Shown here piece after piece: positions 13,101-28,100 of a DNA stretch of 64,000 nt. Origin of the DNA: Moraxella oblonga NBRC 102422 (GTDB lineage: Bacteria; Pseudomonadota; Gammaproteobacteria; Pseudomonadales; Moraxellaceae); NCBI RefSeq assembly GCF_001598275.1, contig NZ_BCYQ01000006.1, forward strand, positions 1 through 64,000, given 5' to 3'. The notes under the pieces are model-generated. The model was not told the DNA's origin and did no database searches. It saw only the letters and a program-made list of their open reading frames with translations. Numbering within the stretch: the first letter of the stretch is position 1; the number at the start of each line of letters is the position of its first letter. Both the position numbers and the translations under genes were made by a program.

Positions 13101-16100
13101 TCAATGGTAAACAAGTTAAAATCACCATGCCACCGTTAAAAGATGGTAATTGGCATATCGTGGTACGTCCAGATGCTTACAATGAGGTGTATGAGGGCAA
13201 AATCCGCTATACCGAAACTGGTTTGATTAGCGATCCAGCGGAAGCCAATAATGTCGCCAGTTCAGCGACAACCATAGCAGTTACCGTACCTAGTATTACC
13301 TTGGGCACAGCACAAGACCTAAGTTTGGTGAGTGGTGAAACCAAGTTGTATAAATTAAATGTTCAAGACGGTGAGACATTACGTATCTTATTAAATTCTA
13401 CAACCAGTCATGCCAATAATGAAGTGTATGTACGCTACGGCGATATTCCAAGTGGCTACAATTACGATGCGGCGTACACCCAAGGCTTATCGGCCAATCA
13501 AAGCGTTATCATTCCAACAACCAAAGCAGGTGATTATTATATCTTAGTCAAAGCACGGGACACTGGTAAAGACGAACAGCCAATTACCCAGCCAAACGTT
13601 ACCTTATTAGCACAAGCAATGCCATTGAGTATCACCAAAGTTACTCCGGACCAAGGAGGACGTGGAGATGATAATCATCGCTGGGTTACCATGGATATCT
13701 ATGGCACCCACTTTGCTGCCGGTGCAGTGGTAAAAATTAGCCGTCCTGGGGTGTTTGAAATGGATGCGGTACGTTGGCAGGTCATTGATGCTACTCATAT
13801 TCGTGCAATCTTTGACTTACGCCAAGTGCCCTTTGGTTTGTATGATGTTGTGGTGAAAAACCCGAATGGCGATACCGTGACCGAGGCTTATCGTTATTTG
13901 GTTGAGCGCATGATTGAGCCAGATGTGACCATTGGTATTGGCGGTAGTCGCACCCTTGAGCCTGGCGATAAAAATGATTATAGTGTTAGCTTGCAAAGCC
14001 TAACCAACGTTGATACACCGTATGTACGCTTTGATGTGGGCAGTACGGAGATGGGTTATAGTGACAATCTTATTGAAGGACTGGCACTACCATACGTCAT
14101 CTTTGCTTCTAATATTGCAGGTCAGCCAAATGGTCAGGCAGTTGATATTGCCAATAATCAGCAATACGGTGAAACTCCATTGACTGGGAAATTGCGTCAA
14201 GATATCCCTTGGGCAGCACTAGACAATGCGTTAAATACCAGTGGCTATAACTTAACCCCAGGCTACGCATTTGATGTGAATGCAGGTGGCTTTGTGGGTG
14301 CCACCTTTAACGTGCAGACCTATCCTGGGTTAAAAGAGTGGTTAGCACAAGACTTTGAAGGCTTGCGGGATAAGTTATATGCCATTCGTCCAGAGTGGAA
14401 AGAACAAGGCTTACTTGACGGCGGTGTTCAAGATTTAGACAAAATCAACAGTGGATTAACCAAAAAGTTCTTAACCATTGATGAAGATACCGGAACCAAT
14501 TTAACAAAAAAAGAACTGCTCTCACTACCGTTTAGATTTGATATATTTGGTAGTGCAACACCAATCACCAGAGCCGAGTTCATTGTTGATCAAACAGCAC
14601 ATGCTGAGAAACTACGTCAAGCGATTTTAGTGGATAGTGGCGCTAATGATGTATTAAAGCTACTGGCGGCAGATCAAGAGCAGTGGCAGGCTGGGTGGCT
14701 TGCTGCCCTTGAAATTGCAGGGTTATTACGCCCAGAAAATGAAGCACCACCAATTCGTGATGATGTCAAAGTAGTCAGTTTAAATGCCATCTTGTCCACA
14801 GGCATCTTGGTGGGTAAAGCAGGCAGTGAATATAACACACAAAAAGACTTGGTGGCATTCTTTGCTAAAGTGCAAGCTTGGTACGGAGACACAGCACGTT
14901 ACTTAGGCGATCCAGAGGCACAAAAAGCACCTATTGACTATTACGAATCACGTTCAGATCAAGAAGGCAACTTTGTTGAAGTGCCAGTATTTAAATCACC
15001 AAAGGCTGAGTTGTTTGACTTAAATGCGACAAAAGGCACATATTTTTTAGACTTTAATGTGTATGCTGGTAGCCAATCGGAATTAGAGTATTTACGCCAT
15101 ATCGGTCAATTAGATGATGAATTTAAACCAATTGGTCCTAAAGCATTGAGCCTTACCCAATATCTAATGCAATTGGCTGAGCAAAACTTAGGTAGCACGG
15201 TAAGCATCAAAGGACCTAAGGCGTTGGCAAATACCGAAGGGGTTAGCTTCTTACCTAGTGGGGTATCACTACCTTATCAAATTAACTTTACCAATACTGG
15301 TGAACAAGGAGTAAAACAAATTCGCTTGGTTAGCCAACTAGATGATGGCCTGGACCCATATCGTCTACGTTTGCAAGATATTAAAATTGGCGATATTAAT
15401 GTACACTTACCTGGTGATAAAGCGGCGTTCCAAGGTGATTTTGACTTTACGGCAAGTAAAGGCTTTATCTTACGAGTCAGTGCTGGAGTGGATGCGGTTA
15501 ACCGAGTGGCAACTTGGCTGATTCAAGCCATTGATCCTAATACTGGCAATGTAATTGATATTGACGGTAAGGCGTTATTAGAAAAAGGTGATGTGGGTTT
15601 TGTTAGATATAGTATCAGTGATGATATTGATGCAATGCAAGATGATGTGGTGAGCAGTCAAGCCCGTATCTTCTTTGATAATCAAACTCCAGTAGACGCA
15701 ACCCCAATTCACTATCGGTTGGATAAAATTGCACCACAAAGTCGTGTCGTTGCTAGCACGCGAGATGCTGGTGATGTGCCAAGCTACGATGTTACATGGC
15801 AGGCGGTTGATAGTGGCAGTGGGGTAAAACATGTCACCGTATATGTTGCTAAAGATGGAGGTGACTTCAAGATTTGGCAAAAACAAGTCATCGGTGATCA
15901 CGGTCAAGCTGTATTTACTGGAGAAGCTGGTAGTTATTATGAATTCTTAAGTGTCGCAACAGATTTGGCGGGCAACCAAGAGCAAGCACAAATTAGCAAT
16001 GCTGTCTTACCTGATGACGGTAGCCAAGCAAGTTTGCTTGAACAACTTGGGGTGGTAGAACAACTGGTTCAAACAGCACAAACTCCAACTGCACCGCAAG

Positions 16101-19100
16101 ATCGCACCTATGAAAACAACGCCCTATTTACCGAAGTAAAAAAAGGGTTGCCTGGATTCATCGCTGATAAACCCGCAACTGGAATTAGTACGACGCATGA
16201 TTTACAATCAGTGCTAGCACCGTTTAGTTTGCGAGGCTTTGCTACTGGATTTTCCCAAAGTACTGCTATGGGTAGTAGTGCCATGGTGCAACTTAGTAAT
16301 GGTCAACTACTGGTCAGTGGGGGCGAGTTGCGTAACAACGTCTATCAATTTGATGGTAAAGAAGGCGGTTATCAAACCCAGCCATTATTTAGCTTAGATG
16401 AACCGATTTTAGACATGGCACAAGATGCCTTAGGTCAACTTTGGGTCATGACAGGTCGTGCCTTATTATTGGTTGACAGCCAAAATGGACACATCACTGA
16501 TACCGTAACCTTAGCCAATGAAGCACCGCTCACACATGCACTGGCTATTGAACCAAAAACTGGCAAAATTTATGTCTCCAGTGGTGATGGTATTGAAATT
16601 TATGATCCAAAAGCCACGGATAAAACCAAAGCTTGGCAACACTTTAGCAACCATCAAGTGCGAGACTTAGCTTTTGGACCAGACGGGCGTTTATGGGGAG
16701 TACAATGGGATGGAAAAGATATTACTGATAGCCAGTATGGTCATACCCAAATCGTTAGCTTTCCCATGAGTGGTCGAGAAATTGGTCGTGCCCAGCTTGA
16801 ATATAATTTATCTGGGGTGATTAATAGTATCGCCTTTGGTCAGACTGGTAGTGAGCTTGCTGGACTACTGCTTGCAAGCAGTCAAACAGGTAATATGGTG
16901 AAGCAAACTTCTGCATCCAATCACAGTGCTAACTTATGGATGATTAATCTAAATACGCGTGAGATTGTTAGTGTTGCCAAAGGAGGGACACGTGCAGAAG
17001 CGTTAGTGACCACAGAAGATGGTCGTATCTTGGTGGCACAAACTGGTTTTGTTGATGAAGTTGCACCAATTAAAGCACCAAAAGTGGTTGCAAGCTCAAT
17101 GACTGACGGTGCGTTACTACCATTACCAGTCAATCAAATCACTGTAAGTTTTGATCAAATTATGTGGACAGGTAGTAATGGTCAAGACTCGCAAGACCCA
17201 AGCAGTGTGCTAAACTCCAATAACTATCGTTTGGTCTCTGTGAGTAATGGTAGTAATCAAGTGATTCACCCAAGTCAAGTGACTTGGCATGAGGGTTCTA
17301 AATCAGCCATTCTAACATTTGGCAATATCAATCCTGATCAATGGCGTTTAGAAGTTGCTTCAAATGTAGTAAGTCGTGCCAAAGTACGCCTTGATGGTGT
17401 GTATGTGGTGGGCTTTACCACAGTGAGTGACCTGACCAATCAGGTTAAAATTGAGTTTAATGATACCCGAGCTGACCGTTTAACTGGTAGCATTAGCTAT
17501 GATGTTAATATCACCAATACTGGAGTAGATGATCTTAAAGGACCACTCATGTTGCTCATTGACCCTGGTCAATACTTTAATGGTAGCCTAAATGCCAATG
17601 CATTATCAGGTGCACAACAAGGGCTATGGGTGATTGATGCTGGTGAAGCACTCAAACAACAAGGTGGCAAACTTTCGCAGGGACAAACCTTACATAATGT
17701 GACTGTTACCATGGTTAGCCCACAAGATTTAAGTACCAGTCAAGCCGGTGGCGTGTTCATTAAAGCAAATCTGAACCATCAAGTGTATGGCTTGCCTTAT
17801 GCCAATCTACCACCCACATTGGCAACGTTTGCCACAACGACGGTCGTTGATGGTGCAGGTGTCTTGCAAACGGTGAGTGAGATTAGTACCAGTAGTGAGC
17901 TTACAGGTGCACAAGTCAATCAAGCGTGGCAAGTGCCACTGGTCGCCATTGATAGTGATGGTCAATCCTTTAACTGGGTGTTGATAGATGCTCCATTAGG
18001 CATGACATTAACACAATCAGACAAGATTACCACAACGAGTACAGGTGATTATCAGAATATTGCTACCTTACATTGGACACCAACAGCCGAGGATTTGGCA
18101 GATACCAGTATCTTGGTTAAAGTCATTGACAGTCGCGGTGGTGTGGCATTAAAACGCTTTAATATTTCAGTTGCAGGTGGTAATCATGCTGTGGTTATTA
18201 CCCAGCCAAGAAATGTAAGGCTAGTGGAAAATACCACACTAACTTTACCGATTGGGGTTAGTGATGCCGATGGTGATGTTATCACCGTCAGCTTTAATAA
18301 CCTACCCAATGGTGCACAATATGATGCAGCAACACGCACTCTAACTTGGACACCAAGTTATGATCAAGCTGGGCGTTATGACGACATTGAAATCATCGCC
18401 AGTGATGGCAAATCCATCAGTAAGCAGGTGTTTAATATTGAGGTAAGTCAAGGCTATGCCAAACCACAACTGCCTGTGATGCCTATTCAAAACTTACGCG
18501 AGGGAGAAGCCTTTGGAATGCAACTGCCTGGCTTTATGCCAGGAGGGCTAGTACAAGCAGATGGTACCAAGATAAGTCTTGAATATTATGCTAATGTATT
18601 ACCAGCAGGGATGACGCTCGATCGCCAAACTGGTTGGTTAAGCTGGACGCCTAGCTTTACTCAGCACGGCAAAACCGAGCTACCAATTCGCTTGATCGCC
18701 ACCTATCAACCAGCAGATGGCAGTCGTCCAATTACCACGGTAGCTAGCCAAACCTTGGTATTGGATGTCGCCAATGCTAATGGTGCACCGGTGTTTATGG
18801 ATAATCAGCCTTGGCAAATTATGGAGGGTCAGCCATTACGCATTAGTACCTTTGCTATGGATCCAGATAATCCAAGCTTTACTCCCAAAGTACGTTTTGC
18901 AGAAGGTAAACCTGCAATTAGTGAAGATGGCACCGAACTGCCATCAACGGTTAGCTATGAGATTAAAGGTTTGCCAGAAGGAGCAAGTTTTGATGCTGAA
19001 ACCTTGCAAATCAGCTGGACACCGACCTATCAACAAGCAGGTACTTACTATGTTGAAGTGATTGCCACAGATAATGGTGATGGTACAGGAGTGCCTGCAA

Positions 19101-22100
19101 TCAGTAAAATGGTTGTGCCGATTCAAGTAAATAACGCCAATCGTGCTCCCATATTTGGTCAGCTCGATAGTGTGGTGGTAAAACGGGGTGAAATTCTCGA
19201 TATTCCAGTTTCAGTCATTGATTTGGATGGTAATGATATTCACTTAGCCTTATCAGGTTTACCACGTTTTGCCACATTTACTCAAACCTCAGTTGAAACA
19301 ACTGCAAAAGGTCGTGTAGTGTCAGGCATCATCCATTTGGCACCAGATGCTGGCGATAGAGGTAGCCATACCATTAGTCTTAGTGCCACCGACAATGGTG
19401 ATGGCGATAGCAATGTCGCCCAGCAAACCACTACGTCATTTGTGGTTACGGTTCAAAGTGAAACCGAAGCGCCAGTCATTAACATGCCAAGTCATTTGGT
19501 GGCTATTGCCGGACAAAAGCTATCCATTGCAGTAAACGTCAGTGACTTGGATCAAGATAATTTAAGCTATTTACTGCAAGGCTTACCAGCAGGTGCTAAA
19601 CTTATTCAGGGTGTGCGTTATGGTGAGGCAACCCTTGAATGGACGCCAACCACCGCTCAAATTGGTCAATACAATGCTACCTTAATTGTCAAAGATAGTG
19701 GCTTACCTGCCGAAAACTCAGGGTATGCCATGCCTGAAAACCCAGTAGAAAATGCAACCAGTATAGATTTTATTATTCAGGTTAAAGCAAGTAATACAGC
19801 ACCAGATGTGCTTAATATCAGTGCAAATGGTCAGTTGATTGAGGATACGAATTTCACAACACCGCTGATGATTAATGCTAAAGAAGGCGAAGTGCTCAAT
19901 CTGCAAGTAACAGCTCGTGATGGCGATGGCGATAGCTTGTACTGGACAGCAACAGGCCTGCCCAGCGGTATGACACTTAATAGCATGGCATTGGGTGATG
20001 GTCAAAGCGTGCTTAATCTAAACTGGTTGCCTGGTAGTTTTGCAGCACAACTAGATAATGGACTAGGCAAAGGTAGTTACTTAATCACCTTGACTGCCAG
20101 TGATGGCATGGTAAGTTACGAGCGTCAGATACGTATTGATGTCGCTAATACCAACCAAGAGCCGGTGCTACTACCGATGCCAATGCAATTGGTGTATGAA
20201 GGTCAAACCCTAGGTTTTACCGTCATGGCACAAGATGCTGATGGTGATGCGTTACGTTATAGTTTGGTTTATGATGATACCACTCCTAAGGATTTACAAT
20301 TTAACCCAACGACTGGCTATGTGGAGTGGACGCCAACGGTGGGTACGGTGGATAATGCCACTGCCAAGGACAAGACGTATGAATTGACTTTTGAGGCTAC
20401 CGATGGACAGGCACGCATCTTACGTACGGTGCAAGTGCGCGTACTGGATGTCAATCGTGCACCTACTGTTAGTGCAAGCAATCATGCGGTTGTTGTCGGC
20501 AACACGATAAGTTTACCAATCATTAAAGGTGCTGGTCAAACAACACAAGCTGGTATTTACCTACAAGATGCTGATGGTGAGCGACAAACACAAGGTTTAA
20601 CCGTTAGCTTTACAAACTTGCCCGAAGGAGCGGTGTATGATGCTACTCGTGGTGTGCTTGAATGGACACCAGGACCTGGTCAAATAGGAGATTATCAAAT
20701 CACAGCCACAGTCAGTGATGGTCGCAGTGATGGTTATCAGGTGTTTACCTTACGAGCAGTTGCGGATAATGCCAGTATTCGACCAGATATTTTAATTAAT
20801 CTTACTCCACAAACGCCAATACTACCAGGTCAACTAGCCACAGCCACCATTCGTGCACAAAGCTATGCAGCCATTTCAAGTGTTCATGTACAAGCACGAG
20901 GTGCTGGCATTGGCACCAATAACTGGCAAACAGTTGAGCTTGATAATGCCGGACGCTTAAAAATCACGCCAAGCCACCCTGGTTTGGTCGAAATCAAAGT
21001 GATCGCCACCGACGTAGATGGCTTTAGCCATACCGCCACAGAGCAACTGCGGATAAAAGACCCAGAGGATACTAGTGCGCCAGTATTGCAATGGACAGGT
21101 GCTTTACAAGGGTTGCAAGCAGGTAGTGATCCGCTACGTATTAGTGATATTACAGAAATTAGTGCACTACTTCAAGACACCCAACTCATGGGCTATCACC
21201 TACAAATCGCTCCATCAGTCATGGGTCAATCTACACAAAGCTTGGTGTGGCAAACCTTGGGTGAAAACGGTTATGTCGCTCAAACGATAGATGCACAAAC
21301 CACCCTTGCTACGCTTGATCCACGTTTCTTTAATAATGGAGTATATCAACTACGCTTGACGGCATGGGATTTAAGTGGTCGTACAACCACTCAGGTAGTT
21401 ACGTTGCTTATTGACAATGCCGATAAGATTGAACGTGTGAGCAACACCGATATGGTCTTTAGTTTAGGTAACCACACATTGGCGTTGACTCGTACGCTTA
21501 TCCCAGATAGTACTCAACAAGATCTGGGGAATTGGCAGTTGCCACTACTTGATAGTCAGTTGACCCACGACCAAGCACTTAAAGATGCCACAGGCGCTGT
21601 TGCACCATGGCGTCAAGGTGCTCATGTGTGGTTACAACTACCAAATCTAGCAAGTAATCTAGATAACACGAACGCCTCAACGAACTTAAGCTTTAGCTTA
21701 GAGCTTGAGTCGCTAGGAGATAATTTATATCGTCCGGTGTTTAGCCAAAGTCAAGGCTGGCAACTAAGTGTAGGTGAGCTAAACTCACAACCAGTTCAGT
21801 TGACCTTGCAGGGCGGTCGTTTATACAATGCAAATACTGGTCTTGCATGGGTACCGACGGACTTTGTAGTGACCGATACTCATGGCAATCGTTACCAATT
21901 ATCAGCACAAGGTCAATTACGTCAAGTGATATTTAGTGACAATACGCAGTGGCTCGTCTCTGATAGTGGCATTGTGTTGGTTGGCGATGCCACACAGCAA
22001 GCTCGCATCCAATTTATCCGTGACGATAAAGGTCGTATTGAGCGTATTGTAGGTCTAGACACCCAAGGACAATTGCAAAGCTTGGTTTACCGTTATGATG

Positions 22101-25100
22101 AACAGGGTCAGCTCGTCACTGCCCGAAGCTTAGTTGGCGATAGCGTCAACAATCGCTATGGTTATAACCAAGATGGTGGCCTATTGATGCCAAAAGATGC
22201 CCATTATTTGGGCTCTGCGGTAAATTGGGGCAATGCCTCACAAAGTCGTTGGCAAGGTAATTTATCTGACATACCAACTTATCTTACCTTTGGAGTGCGT
22301 GATAGTGAATTGGCATCAACACGTAAAGTTGTTGGTAGTACTGGTAGTGTCATTGTTGCTGTGCATACCACAGGCAAAACCAATGTAGGAGTGAGAGGTC
22401 AAGGCGCGCAAGTGATTGGTCAATCCATCAATGCGCAAGGAGTTACCACAACCTTAATTCGTGTTACCAAAGCAGGCTTTAAAGCATTGACCTTAACTGG
22501 CAGTGGGGAGGCCACCGTCGATCTGGTGCTAGCAGGCGACATGAACCGCGATGGCAACATTGACGGTTTGGATTCGGTCATGCTTGAAAAAGGCATGACT
22601 ACAGGTAATTTGAACTTAGATGTGAATGGTGATGGTCAAATTACGACTGCTGATCGTCAAGTGCTGTTTAGTAACTACGGCTTTAAAGCCAACCAAGCAC
22701 CAGTTAAGGCATTAACTGCCGATCAGCAACAATTTGCCAAAACTCATGTTGATTTGGGTAAACAAGTCAGTTTAGATGGTGTTGCCCAAGATTTGGAGGG
22801 TGATCAAGTATTCTGGCGTGTGGTCGGTGGTAGTCATGGTGTTGCCACATTAAACGCAGATGGCAAAACCTTAAATTTTAAACCCGAGATTGGTTTTAGT
22901 GGTACAGCAACGGTCATCGTTCAAGCTGATGATGGATTTAGCCGTTCCAATCCAATTGAATTAAGTTTTACAGTTAGTGATGCTAAGCTAGTACTTATTA
23001 ACATTGAGCGGATTCAAGGGTTGGCACTTGGTAGTGGAGATAAGCTTGCTTTAACTGGCGATTTTACTGATGAGAAAGGCGTTGAGCTACCTGCTGATTA
23101 CGTGCGTTTTGTGTCCAGTAATGATAAAGTTGTGTCAGTCGATGCCTTAGGTAATGTACGAGCTACAGGCGAAGGACAAGCAATTGTAAAAGCCATTGCT
23201 CGTGGTATTGAGGCGGTGAATGTGTTTACGGTCTCGGTGGATAAGCCGTACGAATATAGCGGTATTGAAGTTGATGTGTATCCATTAGCGGTCAGTCTGC
23301 CAATCAATGGTCAGCGTCAGTTAAAAGTGACGGAGTATGACGGTACCCGTATTGATGCAGCCAGCAAAGGCTCAACCTATTATATCAGTGATAGTAGTAT
23401 CGCCGATATCACGGCTGATGGCTTGATTATTGCGAAAAAAGCAGGTAACGCCAAAGTGTCAGTGATTAATGATGGTCGTCAATACGATCTGGTACTACAT
23501 GTGCAAGAGCCGATTGTCGGTGCAGGCGTGGTCTCAGCTTCTGATGGTGTAGTGGTCCAAGATGAGAAAGGTAATCAGCTCATGGTAGCACCAGGAGCAC
23601 TCAAAGATGGCACGAAGGTGTCTATTAACGAGATTGGGCTTGATGAAGTGGGGATGCAATTGCCTGCGCCACAAGTGCTATCTACATTGGGCGCTTATCA
23701 AATTGACTTGTCTAATCAAGAATCTGGGTTACCTTTGCAATTTGCTGTTAAGGTGGGCAACCAAACAATAAATCCTGTAACAGGTAAAATGGTTAATTTG
23801 GTCTCTGGCATGGAGGTGATGTTCTGGCGTAAAGGTGTTATTGTCGATGCAAATGGCGTAACTCATGATACTTGGTGGCTTGTAGATAATGGTTATATTG
23901 GCGAAGATGGCATTGCACGGACTGCAAGCCCGCCCTATTCTGGTTTAACGAATGGTGGAACGGTCATAGTAACGGCTAATGTAACTAGTAAGAATGATAA
24001 CACGGGTGAGATGACCATTAAAGGTGCTAGATTTGATATACAATCTGCCTTATGGAGTGCTACTAATGCTATTGGAATAGGGTTGGGCCCTGTAGCGGGT
24101 TTGTCAGTTGGTGCTCTACTAGGTGTTTTGAATGGGTTTAGTTTAATTGAAGTTACTAAAGCTGGTACTTTCCAACGCTTACTCCCTAATACCTCTTTAG
24201 ACTTATCTAATCGCACTTTGGTATATCCTGAACTACCAGCTAGCTATTTTGAGGAGGCTAGACCTTATGTGGAACAAATGGAGTTTGAGCCTGATAATAA
24301 CAAACTCACACTTACTGTTCAAAATTTAGTACCAGAGGGGCAATCTATAGGGAATTTTAAATATAAAGTATGGCTAACACCAGTAGGCGGTAATATTGAA
24401 ACATCTGATGGTACGTCTACACAAGTTATTAATGGGATGACATGGCAGGCAATTGATGCCACACCCAATGGCAACAAGCTGGAAATTACTATTGATAAAA
24501 GTATTGCTATTTCTCAGCACTATATTTCTGTTGAACGTATGGCAACTTATCGTGATGCACAGGGTATAGAACGTACTACTGATTCAATTAATAGCCCATT
24601 ACATAACACATGGACAATTAAAAAGTTTGATGAGTCAATTGCTGTTGGTATGAACTCAATACAAATTTATAAACAAGGTGCTACCCCAAATCAATTTAGT
24701 GAGGTAATTACCTTAACTAAAGATAATGAGGGTAATGATCTATCTTTCCTAGGTGAAAAACGAGATCCTGTTGCGTTTTCTGATGACGGTTCTTTAGCTT
24801 TTATTGCAGGGGGTAATGGCAAAATTTATGTGTATGATACAATGATGCGTCGAATTTTTCACACAATTAAATTAGATGACTTAGAGGGGAATATCAATAG
24901 TATTACCATTGCAGATGGGTGGTTATATGTTGCAGAAGGCTCACGTTGGGGTGCTTCTACTGATGCTCGTTTGATGAGGGTGAATGTGGATTCATATAGT
25001 GAGGAATTTTTAGCAACTAAGCAACAAATAGCTTTATCAATTGGGGGTACTACCAAATATGGTTTTGGGGATATGGCTGTAAGCTTTGGTCGTTACCTTG

Positions 25101-28100
25101 CCATTACCGAATCTAAAAATGCTATATCTACCATGACGTCCTCCATTCGAACCATTGAAGAACCTGGACGAGTTATTATTGTTGATTTACTAAAAATTGA
25201 TAAATTAGGCGTATTGGATTCCACTAAAGGATTGCAAGTTATTGATCGCAAAGATTTTGGTGATTATAACGGTAAAGCGCCTGATAGGATTACTGCTGGT
25301 ATGTTACCAGGCGAGTTTTTGTTATCAAGTGCAGGTAATTTTAAGAATGGTCTAAGTAGTTTACGTCTCGGCGTTGATAATGATACTGGTGATTTACAAA
25401 AAACAGTTAAAATTCATCAATTTGATTTAGATATGCGTGCACGTGAAGAAAATTTCAATTTTGTGCGGGGTACCATTCAAGATATTCAGCGAGCATCAGA
25501 AACTGTTTTAGTTACTTATGGCAATAGCTTATATGCTATCGTTGCAGATTACCATTTTGATTTTAATGAAGTTGATTGGTTGGATGATAGTTGGTATGAA
25601 AAACAAATCACAAAACAACAAGGTGGTAAACTTGCTGTTATTAAAGACCCCTTTGGTTATGAAGGCGATCCAGAATTATTAGGATCAACCATACCGATTG
25701 AAGGTGCCACACTAGAAACATTAAGCCTTACGCAAAGTGGTATGCTACAAGCCACTGCTTGGTTTGATGAAGGCTTAACTGGTCCATTCTATCGCACTAC
25801 CTTTATTTGGGATACAGCTAGAATTATTGATGCTGCTATTCATCATAAAGACAGATATCAGAATCATGTAAATGTAAAAGATAAGGGTTGGTTGCTAGGA
25901 AACCCAATTGATCGTTTACCAAAAGAGGATAAAGCAACGGCAGGTAAGCCAATACCTGGAACAACACCTATTAAATTGGACACCTTTCATCAGGGTGATT
26001 ACAGCAAGTATGTAGCCATACGCGCATTGGAGAATTATCAAGATCCGTTTGCAATCAAAGATATTCCAGTTCTTAATTCAGCAGATCGGGCAACTGCTTC
26101 AAATTTGAAGTTGGATAGCAATGTTAAAGTTAAATTAACAGATTTGGGTAATCTTAGTAAAGATTTAATCACTCAACAAGCGAAAGCAATGTTTTTAACT
26201 TCAGGCTTGCAAGCTGGTTTGCTTGATATGATGGGTCAAAACTCGAAAAATGAGATGAAGCGCATGAATATTGCTAGGGATTTGATTGTGCAATCTTATA
26301 GTGACCCTGAAAAGTCAGCAACGATTATCGATGACGTTGATAATCAAATTCAAACTCTTATTAAGGTAATTGGCGATGATTCGGATGATGCTAATACAGA
26401 AGATTATGATGTTATTGCTAAGGTTCTAGCTATTGCAAGACATCTTGAAAAAGCAACGTCTCAAGATTTATTTGAAGAATTACAGATAGAGTTGCCAGAT
26501 CTTGATTATACCTTTGAAGGAGAGGATACTTTTGGTCTTGATAAATTTGTTAATATGTTTGAAGCTGGTGCTTCTTTTGCGGACTTTAATGCAATTTTTA
26601 GACCCAAAGCCAAGTCTATCAACATTGTTACAGGAGGCATTGTACTTGGGAAAACTGCAGCCAAGTCGGTTAAATCGTTAGACAAAGCGAAAAATGTGAT
26701 CGAAAGCTTGATTAAAATACTCAACAATCAATCAAATAACATCAAAATGGTCGAAGTTATTGCTGGGTCTGCTCATCATATCCGTAAGGCTAAGTCTCAG
26801 ACAGCTAAGACTGTGGATATTAAAAAGCTAGCTGATGAACATGCTGAGAAATACAAAAAAATGGAGGTTTCAAAACGCAATCAAGCGAGACAGCAAAAGC
26901 AACTTAATGAAACAATATCTGATACACAAAAGCCTAAAAAAGAGGTTGGTAAATCAGAAGCGACAAGACCATCCGAATCCTATAGAATTAGACAGACTAA
27001 AGATCGCAATGAAAGTCAAAAAGATAAGCGGAAAAATAAAATCAAGCGCGATGCTGGTTATATCAGTATGGGTAGCTCTAGCTCAAGACTAGACTGGGAA
27101 TCAGAAACAGAACTAAGAAAAGTTATTAAAGATAATAACGATTACTTCCAGCCTGTAGGTAAAGGTTCTACAGAAGCATCAGGTCTTTACACAACTTTAC
27201 AATACATTTTTAATACGACTACACTAAAAAAATGGGGTGCAGATAAAGATTCCTTGACAAAATATGATAAAAATGGAAATGAAATATCAACTAAAGGACC
27301 TGGAACTGTAGCTAATACTTTCGCTGTCAAATTCAAAGTAAAGACTGATAGAAATGCTAGTTCTAAAGATTCTGATATGAGTGAAATTAAGGTTGTTTAT
27401 CTTGATACAGAATCTCAAAATGGGGTAGCAACCTCTATTGAGTTCTCAAAAGACAGTCGCAGGAAAAATGAAAGTAGCTTCGATAATCCTCGTTTTTATA
27501 GTTTCTATGGTCCAGCTAATGAAATTTTAGGCGGATTTAAAATTAATTTATTTCATGCGTCTGCTAAAATAGGAAAGAAATCAGTTTCTCAAATTGAAAA
27601 TAGTAAAGACATTATAAGTGATGAAATAAGTATATTTATCTCAAAAAAATATGAGAAAAATGGATTATACACTTACTTAATTATGAATCAACTAATTATG
27701 GAATTGGATAAATTTCTAAATACAATTGATGATGTAATTGATCAAAATTCTGGTAAAGATCCCGATGATATTGCTGAGGAAATAGCTAAAAATTTACGCG
27801 TTAACCTTGTTGACATACATCGTGATGCTGTGGAAACAGTTGATACAGAAACAAACCAAAAAATTCATATTTTTGAAAATCGAATTGATTCAAATGAAGT
27901 TGGTAAAGCCTTTGAAGAAAAATTAGCAAAAGAATTGGGGGGTGAGAGTGCAATCCTAAAAAGAGAAGTAACTTATGAGTTATGGAAATTTGAAAATGGT
28001 AATTTTGAAGCAAAGAGATCACCTTTTGCCAAAGACTCAAGCCCTAATTCTACCAAAGAAACAGGAGTAGAAGGGCGTTTTGATATTGTCAAAGTTGAGA

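Noticed and set aside
6530-13285. CRISPR array or recent DNA tandem duplication
   Set aside because: The periodicity is at protein level with diverged CARDB-like units; DNA copies are not near-identical.
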